From NCBI GenBank assembly GCA_039720395.1, contig CM077822.1, positions 17,687,043-17,751,042 of the forward strand: 64,000 nt of DNA. Reading direction: 5' to 3'. Below the pieces are notes generated by a model, which saw only the letters and a list, made by a program, of their open reading frames with translations, made no database searches and was not told the origin of the DNA. The position numbers were made by a program, and so were the translations under genes. Of this stretch, positions 25,130-36,328 are shown in pieces. The DNA comes from Liquidambar formosana (Eukaryota > Streptophyta > Magnoliopsida > Saxifragales > Altingiaceae). The first letter of the stretch is position 1, and the number at the start of each line of letters is the position of its first letter.

Positions 25130-26670
25130 GGGAAATTGGCAATTAGTCTACTTTTTGGTAAAATATTGGCAATTAATCAAGTAAGAGTTTTTCTAAACCA
25201 ATTAATCAAGGAGATTGAACTTAATTATCAATTAGTCACACTTTTTTTTAAAATGCCTGGTTTACCCTTATTATTACTAAGGGCACTCCCTTTTTTGCTA
25301 TTAAGGGCACCCTATATAACTAACTTAGCCTTTTAGTATTATAATTTTTAAAAGCTTATAACTTACAATATACATATCTATTTTTTAAAAAAAAAATTAT
25401 ATTTTTTGAACCTACTCGTCAACATCTTTGGAAAAAGATCCATATTGATTAAGTAATTATTAAAAAAAATTAAAACTGTAAAATTTTACTACTTGACACA
25501 GTCTAACATAATAATTTATAAAACTGTAAAATTTTACTACTTTACGAAGTTGAAGTACTAAAATTTTACAGTGAAATAGTAAAATTTTATGGTTTTGTAT
25601 GGTTCACTTCCTAAAATAGTAAAATTTTACTACTTCATAAAACTATACAATTTTATAATTTGATGAGGATGCCATACTGATTAAAGTCAACATAATCTCT
25701 AATGTAAAGTTTTATTATTTTATGTACAGTAAAGGAAGCATTTTTATTTTTTCAGAACTTTAATTAAAACTCTTGAAAGAAAAAGGGTGATGATATTGTG
25801 AGAGATGTTTTTTATGCTTCCACGACATCTTAAGTACAGAAGTTATTAATAGACAATTTTGCCCTTGAAGTCTAAAGCTATCAATCTTCCCACAAGCGCT
25901 CTCCAAGCTCATCTTCTGTTGTATTCGCAAGCATAGGAATCTCAGCTATGATAGATGCCGATCAAGGGCAACAGCAAACATAATGACAGGTTGGTGATGT
26001 TGGATTTGGGAGCAATAATATAGGAAGCAAACTTGTCATTGGTAGTACTGTAGGAGATGGGTTTTAGGGTCAAATCTGTTCCAAGAATGAGGGTAGAGCC
26101 GTAGGGGTAGTAGGGTTGATTATATTGTGGATGTCCCTGGCAGACGGTGGGTGACCAACAAGGAGGTAGAAAGAAGAGATAATGATAGTGGCACTATATC
26201 AGTGAAGGTCGTGGTTGACGATGGTGGTGAAGAATGGTGGTAATACAGGTTTTTAAAAACTTTTTATATTTTGATAATCTTGGGAATATGGCTTTTGAGC
26301 AGGTTTAGATAGATATTTCCGTGATGGCTTGTACGTGGAGTTATTTTGGTGGGTAACAGATGTGACTTGTGAATGTTAATGGAAGCAAAAAGGTTTCAAG
26401 CTAGAGTTTTGTCGGGGTTTCATTGATGTTGTCAGACTTAAAAGGGTAAATTTGTCCATTAATCAACGTTAGGGATGGAAATAAGGGTTCTGTTGCAGGT
26501 GGATTTAAACTATCGTGGTAATCAAGAGATAAAAAAAAGCCGGGTTTGATTTATATAAATCAAGGCTATTTTTGTCATAAACTATAAAATGGAGTAATTG
26601 AGTTAAAATAAAAGTTGGTTGACTTATTACTAAATAACTGCTATTTACTTGACTAGTGGCCAAATCCTCC
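25130..26670. mobile_element. Mutator-like non-autonomous element, 1541 bp, nested
   Basis: The ends GGGAAATTGGCAATTAGTC and GACTAGTGGCCAAATCCTCC are imperfect inverted repeats. The element is flanked by an exact 10-bp repeat TTTTAAAAAA (25120-25129 and 26671-26680). That repeat is low-complexity, so the duplication is a little less certain than elsewhere. No transposase motif is seen. The interior carries an array of AGTAAAATTTTACT-like palindromes and a GGTGGT-rich tract near 26150-26240. It lies inside the hAT-like remnant, so it inserted later. Confidence 0.7.
25475..25660. repeat. Array of GTAAAATTTTAC palindromes
   Basis: The words CTGTAAAATTTTACTACTT, ACTAAAATTTTACAGT and AGTAAAATTTTACTACTT recur about five times at irregular spacing. 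Each core is a near-perfect palindrome centred on AAAATTTT. Their place inside the nested transposon suggests subterminal protein-binding repeats, but that is inference. Confidence 0.7.
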
Positions 26671-26820
26671 TTTTAAAAAAACTTCTCAAATTCGTTCCAA
26701 TCCCACTAAGTAGTGTTCCAAACCCTTCTCAACAAGAGCGGGCTAGGCAGGGTCCTGAAAAAACCCATCCCATATTCCCATTGATATCGCTACATTGCAC
26801 TCCGCCATTCAGTTTTACAC

Positions 26821-27070
26821 TTTTTAAGGTTTTATGAAAAATATAAAAGATTTTCATGAGAATTAATTGTGATATCCACTAGAAAACATCATTCTGAATA
26901 ATTTCGGAAAAGTAAAGTTTTTATTTTATTTTATTTAAAATCTGTCAGTCTAAAATGAATTTTTGACAATTTTTCATAAAACATTAATGTAAAAATTAAA
27001 CAAAGATAAAAAAATCTACTTTAACGATATGATTTGAAAAATTTTTTGTTATTTAAAATGATGTTTTTTG
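26821..27070. mobile_element. MITE, four-copy local family (copy 4, right end lost)
   Basis: The left arm (TTTTTAAGGTTTTATGAAAA to CCACTAGAAAACATCATTC) is intact. The right arm survives only as TTTAAAATGATGTTTTTTGA and then stops, so the terminal part is missing. Confidence 0.7.
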
Positions 27071-27649
27071 ATAAAGCCTTATTTAAACAAATGCAAAATA
27101 AGAGCTTATTTAAACATCCAAATTATAACAGGAGACTAATCAAATTCTCAGAAATGATCGCACGATTCCCAAACTTGATCGGCTTTCTTTGTAACATCTT
27201 CCATATAATTTTGTAAACAAATCCGTCATAGGTTGATTGGGACAATTTAAACAACAGCCGCCACCATACCGAATAAAAAAAATAGAAATGGATACACTAT
27301 CACTCGATGAAATCTTAAAATAGATCCTACACCACCATTTATGTCAACTCCTCCAACCCCTTCTTATGGTCCCCTGAAAATACAATGAACTTGTAGCTAG
27401 ATAGCTATGGAATGTGGATTCAATTTTAATGACATGACAACCAAACTGACCCCAACAGCATATTCCATTATTGTCAGGTAGAGATACCCCAAGTATCTCT
27501 GTCGGTTTAAATGACCAGAGGCGGAGTGCCCCCTCCGTCGCTGCCAGCAGTAACGTACCAATCCTCTTCGCCATCTCTCTCTCTAGAGAGAGCGAGAGTG
27601 AGATCCCATAAATCCATCATAAGCTTCAAACCTTCCTCACTACCTCTAT

Positions 27650-27660
27650 TTTATATATAT
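27650..27660 (+). promoter_or_regulatory. Putative TATA box of PAP23
   Basis: A TTTATATATAT word lies 56-66 bases upstream of the proposed PAP23 start codon (27716). This would give a short leader of about 30-40 bases if transcription starts about 30 bases downstream. It follows a CT/GA-rich segment (27570-27600). The position is suggestive only. Confidence 0.45.
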
Positions 27661-27715
27661 GTATATTCACACACATACATATACAATAGAAGAAGAAAAA
27701 GCAGAGAGGCTCCTC

Positions 27716-30700
27716 ATGCTGGACTGTAAACTGTGGATATGTGTACTCACATTTCTCATCATGAAAGAGATGGTGGTGTCTGATAATCATATACCCACTA
27801 CTCTGGAAGGCCCATTCGAGCCTGTGACTGTGCAATTCGACCCATCATTGCGTCGAGGCAGCGATGATTTGCCTATGAATCACACTAGGCTCAAGAAGAA
27901 TGTCACCTCAATCTTCCCAGAACAGATTTCTCTTGCCATTTCTTCGCCTACTTCAATGTGGGTCTCCTGGGTCACTGGTAGTTTCTCTTGCCATTGTTCT
28001 TCTTTGTGGTTGTTTGGTTTGATGGAATTGTTGAAAAATTGAGTTGGTTGAAATGGTTTTTTAATTTTTATTTTATTTTATTTTTAGGGGATGCACAGAT
28101 TGGTCTTAATATTACCCCGGTTGATCCTTCGACGGTAGCCAGCAATGTTTGGTATGGGAAAGAAAGTGGGAAGTATTCGAGTATGCAAAAAGGGGTTTCG
28201 GCTGTTTATAGTCAGTTGTATCCATTTGAGGGTCTCTTGAATTACACGTTCTGGCATCATTCACCATGTCAGGCTTGATGGTAATCAAAATGATACTTTC
28301 TACTTTCTGGTAATTCTATTTTGATTCATTCCATTATAATTTAGGAATAGGGTGATTTTTTTATTTTTTATTTTATTTTGCATCATAATTGATCATTGGC
28401 AGGAGTGGTTTATACCGTTTTAAATCTAAATTGGTTGTGTTGGTTGTTTATTGTATTGCAAGATGACATTGATTAGTGAAATTGTAAGGGTTGATGGTCT
28501 AGACTATATTGATTACTCATGAATTGAAACATTTTTAGATGGCCAAATAGCCGAAATTTAAACGCATGGAATAAACAATACCAATGTTTACAAGGGAGTT
28601 GGTTAATGGTTGATTGGTTGATCCTGGTGGTGCTCTTCAATGTAATCATGAGCTCTTTTAATGATGAAAACCCATCACAGAGTTTATGATTCACTGGCTG
28701 AACAGTGAACTTTTTGTTTTTTAGATGTGCATTTCTGTTCACGGCCAATGCATACTACATTTCTTTCATTCCAGCATTGTTATGGGAAGTATGGGTTCAT
28801 AAGTCCAGGGATCGAATAGAGATGGCCCAAACAAAGGAAAGTTGTGTGGCCAAAAAAAAAAAACCCTTGAACTTATTATGTTGGTCAATTAATTTCCAAA
28901 GGCATTTATATCCTTCTTGCAATGGGCATTTGTGAAAGCTAATAGTTATTGAAATATCCTATTATCCAATTCAAGGTAGCCTCTGACCCAAAGTGGTGCC
29001 AGGGCTGCCAGCTGTAGTGGTTCATTTCCACTGTAGGCCCCTGAACTTCAGTTGATCCATACACTTCATTGATTCCTGCTTACTGTTATTAGATATCTAA
29101 TGCTTGCATACATTTAATTATATGATGTTTGGAAATTCCAAGAAACAGAAAATGGAAAACAGAAAATTTAAGATATAGACAAATGAGAAATTTAGATCAT
29201 CCCAGTGGGAGTATGACAATTGTCCCATAAAGTTTCGGTGAAATTCTGTTTGGTTCTTGGAATGAAGTAAGGAGAGGAAAGGAAAATGCTTTAATTGAAG
29301 AGTTTACCAAATGATCATGAGCCATATTTGGTTTTCTGTCTCCACTAAGATTTAGGAATTCTGTGTGTTCTTGCAGGTCTTGAACCTGGAACAACATATT
29401 ATTACAAGTGTGGGGATAGTTCTGTTCCAGCTATGAGTGAGGAGCATGTCTTTGAAACCTTACCACAGGCTAGCCCAAACACATATCCTCACCGAATAGC
29501 AGTTGTTGGAGATTTGGGCCTGACCAGCAATTCAACCAGCACCATCGATCATCTGATCGAGAATGATCCTTCGATGATTCTAATGGTTGGTGACTTAACC
29601 TATGCAAATCAGTACCTTACAACTGGAGGAAAAGGAGCTGCATGCTTTTCTTGTGCTTTCCCAGATGCACCAATTCGAGAGAGCTTATCAACCCCGCTGG
29701 GATGGGTGGGGAAGGTAATAAAAACTTTTGGAATAGATTTTCCCTGTGTAGCAGATAATGAATAGGAAAAGAAATTCAGTTAACTCTTGTCTGATAACGA
29801 ACGATCATCTTCTCATAGATCAATATATATACCTTTTAGATTCTATCTGTCTTCTCCAAATTTAGGCTTTGTAGTAGTTATACTGATGTTTTTTTCATAA
29901 AGGGAAAATTGCACTTGTCCCCTTTCGAGTTTCATTCTTATTTTAGCCCCTTATGGTTTTGAAAATTACACTTTTCTCCCTTGCAGTTAGACATGAATAG
30001 GCTGTTTGCTGTTGATTTCACTCTTCTTTGTTTGGAGGGGGTATGGGCTATAGTGCCATTGCCTAAAACTATAGGGACATTTTGTAGTCAAAAAGGATAA
30101 AAAAAAAAAAAAAAATCGGTTATGTTCCCATCAGCACATGTTGATGTAAGTTATATCAGCACCATGCATTGGGGCTTGTACCCCTTGCATTGGTCTAGTG
30201 TACCTCATATCCCACTAATGCACAAGGTACAACTCCCAGTGCGGATATTGATATAAGTTATATCAGCACGTGCTTACCTGATCATCATCGTCATATATAT
30301 ATATATATATAGGGTTGTAAAGTGAAAATGGATCAAACTTGAAGGGAGTGTAGTGTAATTCTCACTAATTAATAAAATTTATATCAACTTAACAGCTAAT
30401 GCTTCTTGATAATCTTACCATGCAATTCCTATGAGGTTTAAGTCTGAATTAATTGCTGAAAGCAAAGAGCTTTAAGGATTTTTTTGTTTCTCCTCAGATG
30501 CTTGGTTTTTCCTAGATATGATTGCCATTAGACGAAAACTACTCCCATTGTGTTGAATTCATTTAAATCAAATGTTTACTGGATCAAAATATTTGCAATA
30601 CTTCTGTCTATGTGAACTTTCCTACAATTTCTCCACTTCCTCTCATGAAGTAGAAGCAGTGATTCTTCGAGGAATTTTTCCCCTAATCTAGTTTTTAATT

Positions 30701-33700
30701 GAAGAAAGGGAACCAAAAGAGGAAATTCAGAAGTAAACCAACTTTCAAGTTTAGTTCTGGGCCATGATTTAGAAGTGTTGGACTCCTCTTCATGCTTGTA
30801 AATCCTTTGATATTTTTCCAAAACATCTCAATATGATTTTATGCTCTTAACTAGTTTCCAGTTCATAATAACCTAAGAAACCCCCAAATCAGAAATTTAT
30901 AAGTTATAATGTAAGAAAACTGTTCGGCTCTTCCAAACCCTACGTTTTCTGAACTTGTGTCCTATAACTCTTTCCCATGAACTTTATCATTTTTTCTATA
31001 TCTTGTGAGCCATTTTCCAAGATATGTGTGTTTTTGGCAACCTTGCTTTGCAAATCAATACCACAACTTGTCCATGCTCACTAGGGTCTGATCTAAGGTA
31101 GTAAAGTACTAAGCCTAGTCATCATTAAAATAACATCCAACACAAAATTACTCCTTGTTAGAAGCCACATGTGTAGATAAATATATGCATGCACGACCAC
31201 ACACACTCACTCACTTATCAATATATAATATATTTTTGTTTGATATCAAAGGTTTTAGTTTTCTTCTTTTACTTCTGAATTTCTTGTTTTTTCCTCTCAT
31301 TTTCTCATTTTGGGACCTTGACATCTGCTAGGATGGGACAGTGTCCACCTATTTCATACACAAACCCTACATAGCTGGAAATGCACGGAGGTGACATGGT
31401 CAAGGTTTGAGTACACAGCTAACCAATCTCAGCCTGACCAATTGACAATTGTATTTTAACAAATTGTAATGTGGAGGATATACATTCAGTTGTAAAGCCT
31501 CCTACTCTGTTGATTATCTCACAGGGTAAATTACACTCAACTCCCTTGAGGTTTGTCAATAATACAAAGACTTACTCTTTATTTAAAAAATTACACTCCC
31601 CTCCCCTGTCACTAATGTCAGCTTGTTGCCTTTAACAGTTGTTAATTTACATTTTTACCCTATAGCATAATATTATTATTTTTTAATCAAAACACAATTT
31701 TTCGATTAAAGTTTATATATGCTCGTAATGCTTATGCTTTATTGAATAATGAATAGGTGGCCATAAAATAGAATATTGATTGTTAAAAGCTTCTTATAAA
31801 AAACTTCAAAATACAAATGAGTTTATTAATTTGTCAACATGCCTTCACCTGAAGGATGTAGCTTTAGCTATAATATATATATTTGTGGAATTCTCACATA
31901 GATTTAATGAGTTATTTTGTCAAAACTATAAGAAAATTGGGAAAAAAAATAAACAAAAGAAAAAAAAATAGGGCCTTTGACAAATGTCTTATAAATAAAC
32001 ACAACGAAAAATCTGAGTGGAAATTAATTTCTTTTTTACATTCTCCAAAATGTCCAGACTTCATACTGGTAATTATTGTGGCATGAGAAAAAAAAAAAAA
32101 AAAATCATTTTTTAATGATGAATGATCACATGTGAGATTAAGGGTAAAATAGGTATTTTAATAAAATTTAGGGTAACATCAAGTATTTCCATTCATCTCA
32201 CTATGGCAGGTTAACAAAGGAGAGGTCCTCGAACTATATGCCAAAAGTTAAGGAGGGGAGTGTAATTTACCCCTATCTCATATTGGAGTTGCTACTATCA
32301 AGAAAGATATGGAAAATTAGAAGTTACTAATGCATGGGATGTGCAAAAATATTGGGATTGTGGATGCATACTGCAAATATAGTTGACTAAGTTCATTGCA
32401 CTTGCATTACTGACACAGTTGTATTGGAACTTCAGGTTCATGGAGCCCTTAACCTCAAGAGTTCCAATGATGGTGATAGAAGGAAACCATGAGATTGAAC
32501 CTCAGGCTGCCGGGATCACTTTCAAATCATATTTGACAAGATTTTCTGTTCCCTCACAGGAGTGTGGCTCTAACAGTAACTTTTACTACTCATTTGATGC
32601 TGGAGGTATACATTTCATCATGTTAGGAGCATATGTTGACTACAACAGTACAGGTGAATTATACTATCCCTTAGAGTAATATGCCATTGTACACCAGAGT
32701 GTGTTTTACATTTTAATTTCTAAGGAGTACCAGTATGCTTATTTAATTCTGACTCTTCATTCCAGGTTCTCAGTATGCTTGGCTGAAGGAAGATCTAAAT
32801 AAAATAGACCGCAGTGTGACCCCTTGGTTGGTGGCTGCATGGCATCCACCTTGGTACAATAGCTATTCATCTCACTATCAAGAATTTGAATGCATGAGGC
32901 AGGAAATGGAAGCATTACTCTATCAATATGGCGTCGATATTGTCTTCTCTGGTCATGTAAGTTGAAAACTGTGGATTTAATTTATATATATGAATGAACC
33001 TGTACTTTGTGATCATTTTATCAGATGCAACTACTTAATTGTATGGGATATTATATTTGGCATGAGAAATTAGATGGCACAAAGCAAAGCTAGAATGTTA
33101 ATTGCGTTTAGTGCTTGGACAAAAGCAGCAATAATAATTGGTAATGGACATTACAGAGAGTTATTTATTAAATGTTGATATGTGGTTTACTTGTCTACCT
33201 CATAATATGGTCATACAATGCCCAAGTATGAAGCTGGGAATTGTGGCTGTCCTTAAATTAAAACTGCTAATGGGGTGAGCAAATAATTTGTCATTGTGGA
33301 ATCCATATAATTCTGGCTTGGAATTCCCCCTCAGCTTTTTACTAACTTTAGTTTGTGCTTTGTGATATTAATCCAAATTTAGTATTTCCACTAGAGAATA
33401 AAGTTGTTGGTTTTTGATATAATCCTTTGTGTAGATAGGACTTGCGTGAATAATAGCTGATAGATGCTTGTTTGCTCAGGTCGGTCAATCAAATTTCTTT
33501 CCCTCTAGATTCTAGACTACAGCTTGGTTCTCACTTTTGACATATTTTATAAAAAATCTCTTTGCGTGCAATTTCTGTACAAGACACTGCATGAGAAGAG
33601 AAGCAAAAGAGCAGAGGAATGTTCTTAACAGTCCCAAGTATATGATCAATTATTGTCTACCCATTATTAGCCTTAATTCATCCAATGCAAGACTTTTTGC

Positions 33701-36328
33701 TTCCCATAGAAATAACTCAAAAATTTAGAGGACAAAACCTATGAGTAAAATATGGGAAAACATAACAAAAGAGATAATGTCAACCCAGTGGATCAACAAG
33801 CTTGTTGGCACCATAATGAGTGTGTAGCCATGACATAAAATTAACTGTAGCGTTCAAACTCCGAAGAATACCCCTTTACTATCAATGACCTAGAAGTTAA
33901 TAATATATATCACAAAGACTCTGCTTAAGATTCGTATCACCTGATCTCAATTGCTCAATTGCTTCTGGTTGGCACTCATATATTGAATATTTGAATAGTT
34001 GTAATGGCATTCTAGTCCACCAAAGGCCATGTCTTTAATTAAAGCCAGAAATTTTAAGTTCACTTCTTAATATATTTATCCATGTTCGTTTCAGCCTTCC
34101 CCTTCTCCATTTAGAGCTGTCAACATGCACTACTTGAGTTCATCTCTTTGCTGCCTCCTTGGTAGTCTGTGTATATTTAAACCATTCAAATCAATGGGTT
34201 ATCTCTGTTTAAAAGTTAGCTTTCTTGAAGTACTCAATTCTAATCCTGTCTTAACTTGTTACTTGACATTTTGCTCTATAAAGAATGCATGATCAGATTA
34301 CCCGCCTCTTCATTGTTTATTATTGTTGTTATTTCGTTGAACATGATTGGAAATAGTTGGTTGCTGAATGCCTCATAGCACAATTCCTTTGCTGCCCACT
34401 CTTGTAGAATGTGCAACTTCCTCTCGTTTTCATGTATAATGGCATGTAGGTATTAAAATGATCTCTTTGAAATATCTCCAAGCTAGTAATCTTGACATCA
34501 CCCCATTTCATGTCTTACCAAAGTAGCCTTCCAGGTACTCTGTCTTGTCACTACTTATTTTTTGGACCATGAGCTTTGTCTTGTTCCAATCAATTCAAAG
34601 AGCAATCTTGTTTTTCGTTTACTCACTCTTGTGTGGTCTCAACCTACACCAGGTCATTGGAAGATAAGACACATTGAGAAAGTTTAGTTTTCCTAACGCT
34701 AGCCTAGATGGAAGGAGGAGAGCTCTCTCGTTTTTAGAAATCTGTATCAAACTCTGCTACATCTGCTCTGCACACCAGTTTAAAAGTCTTATAAACCGAT
34801 TATATCAGAAATGTATCTTATGAGATCAGCATAATCATATACACACTAAGTCACTACTCTGAATTTGTTTTGCCAAATGAACTTCCTTTGAAATTTTGAA
34901 GACGTACAGAGGGAAATCTAAAATATATCCTCTGCGATCCCATTTTTAAACCAGGACTTCTCTATCAAATATATACTCTGAATTTGTTTTGCCAAATGAA
35001 CTTCCTTTGAAATTTTGAAGATGTACAAATATATCCTCTGCGATCCCATTTTTAAACCAGGACTTCTCTATCAAATATATCCTCTGCAATCCCATTTTTA
35101 AACCAGGACTTCTCTATCAAATGACTTGTGATATATTATCTGCCATGCAGGTTCATGCTTATGAGCGGATGAATAGAATCTATAACTATACTTTGGATCC
35201 ATGTGGGCCTTTGTACATAACAGCTGGAGATGGTGGAAATATTGAAAAGGTTGATGTTGAACATGCAGATGACCCTGGAAAATGTCCTTCAGTTGGAGAC
35301 AACATACCAGAATTTGGAGGGGTATGCCATTTAAATTTCTCTTCTGGCCCTGCAAAAGGAAAATTTTGTTGGGACAAACAACCAGAGTGGAGTGCATTTA
35401 GGGAGAGCAGCTTTGGGCATGGAATACTCGAGGTACAATATAAGCTTGTAATGTTACTTATCACTTCATGACTGGACACTGTTAAGATAACAGGCATTAG
35501 GACAACAAAAAATATGAATCCATTGCATCTTGTTTTGCATAGGTTTTTTAATAGCCAATGTAGTTTTTCATAGTTTCTAAAGTCTGTCTTGTTGTTATAG
35601 ATAGGATCCTAATGAATTATAAATGAGATACAAATGTTTTATATGGGGCAGTACTCAAGACTTGAGATGTGCTCTTTGGTGTGAACCTCACCTTTTGAGG
35701 AGTGAGCTTTGCTCTGAAATGAACTCAAATGGTAAACCTTGAAGTTTAAGCCATGCCTTGAGACGCAGTCTAGGTGTAAGGCTCACTTTGCTTTTGAAAA
35801 ATTTTCTGAAGCTAAGTATTGTTTAATTGTCTACGAGCTTGTAATATTCGACTATTTGTTTGTGATATGCATGTGTGCACGTACAGAACCTTGGAATAAG
35901 GTGAGAGTTGTAAAACCTATTGAAGCATTAAGAGTTCGCTGTGGTTTAAAAATTTAATTGATTTTTGTTATTATAGAAGTGATCTATTGCACTTTATTCA
36001 ACTATCTCTCTTTAACACCCACCCTCTACCCCCCAAAAAAAAAATCTCATTATTTTCTACCAAAAAAAGAAGGGAAAATCAAAAGCCTTTTATAGTTTAT
36101 ATTGCTAATATGATCTTTTGAGTGATTGTTGTATAATTTTCTTCATTTATTTACAGTTTTTATCTAACCTATTTGTCAATGCAGGTTATGAATTCTACAT
36201 ATGCTTTATGGACTTGGCATAGAAATCAGGATAATTATAAGGAAAATAGTCTTGGCGATCAAATATACATCGTACGACAGCCTCAGTTGTGCTCTATTAC
36301 TAACACAACTGTACAGGTGATTTCTTAG
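27716..36328 (+). CDS. PAP23: Purple acid phosphatase, PAP23-like, with two frameshifts
   Basis: Secreted binuclear-metal phosphoesterase expected to release phosphate from organic esters. Exons: 27716-27977, 28088-28280, 29377-29714, 32436-32653, 32766-32956, 35151-35432, 36185-36328; all introns are GT...AG. The start at 27716 gives a signal peptide (core LWICVLTFLIM, then VVSDN), while the ATG at 27659 would add a hydrophilic leader. Metal-ligand motifs are all present: GDLG (Asp about 197), GDLTY (224, 227), GNHE (281), AAWHPPW (363), SGHVH (400, 402). Many Asn-X-Ser/Thr sites fit secretion. Closest recalled relative: Arabidopsis PAP23. An extra T at 28249/28250 turns NYTSGIIHHVR into a frame stopping at 28276, and another at 29685/29686 disrupts RESYQPRWDGWGR. 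Without both, the exons total 1626 bases (541 residues). CAG at 36314-36316 could instead splice to 36581 and end at 36625. Recent pseudogene or consensus error is undecided. Confidence 0.9.
29902..30365. mobile_element. TIR element in PAP23 intron 3, carrying a nested MITE
   Basis: The left end GGGAAAATTGCACTTGTCCC pairs loosely with the right end, which reads CAAACTTGAAGGGAGTG then GTGTAATTCTCAC. This resembles the GGGTAAATTACAC ends of the element at 31524. No matching 9-bp flank was found. A separate MITE (30130-30284) sits inside. Non-coding. Confidence 0.55.
30130..30284. mobile_element. MITE with TGATATAAGTTATATCA palindromes (copy 2)
   Basis: The left arm ATCAGCACATGTTGATGTAA pairs with the right arm TTATATCAGCACGTGCTTAC, with inner GGGGCTTGTACC and GGTACAACTCCCAG also complementary. 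It is the same family as 7900-8170 and lies inside PAP23 intron 3. Confidence 0.75.
31524..32273. mobile_element. Mutator-like non-autonomous element in PAP23 intron 3
   Basis: The ends GGGTAAATTACACTCAACTC and GGGGAGTGTAATTTACCCC are inverted repeats. A 9-bp flank is TATCTCACA on the left (31515-31523) and TATCTCATA on the right (32274-32282), identical at eight of nine positions. This length is typical of Mutator insertions. The 750-bp element has no transposase frame. Its right end lies 162 bases from the exon 4 acceptor. Confidence 0.8.
34856..35122. repeat. Tandem duplication beside the PAP23 intron 5 acceptor
   Basis: Unit 1 (about 34856-34970) and unit 2 (about 34976-35074) share CTGAATTTGTTTTGCCAAAT, CTTCCTTTGAAATTTTGAAG and TCCTCTGCGATCCCATTTTT. 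A third, partial unit (about 35078-35122) repeats only the last part, ending CAGGACTTCTCTATCAAAT. The array ends 28 bases before exon 6. Confidence 0.9.

Larger units (their letters stand above)
24577..26792. mobile_element. hAT-like element split by a nested insertion
   Basis: The left end TAGGAATGTCAATGG and its GGATGGG/CCCATCC-rich subterminal region pair with the right end, where CCCATCCCATATTCC leads into CCATTGATATCGCTA. Removing the nested element at 25130-26670 and one copy of its target duplication leaves about 665 bp, close to the 701 bp of the intact hAT at 11073. The outer 8-bp target duplication is not recognisable, so this copy is old or one end is displaced. Confidence 0.6.

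Noticed and set aside
27344..27574. 76-residue minus-strand frame just upstream of PAP23
   Set aside because: No recognisable family, and it overlaps the likely PAP23 promoter region.
27659..27715. Upstream in-frame ATG for PAP23
   Set aside because: It would put a hydrophilic stretch before the signal peptide and lies within or next to the TATA-like word; the ATG at 27716 gives a normal signal peptide.
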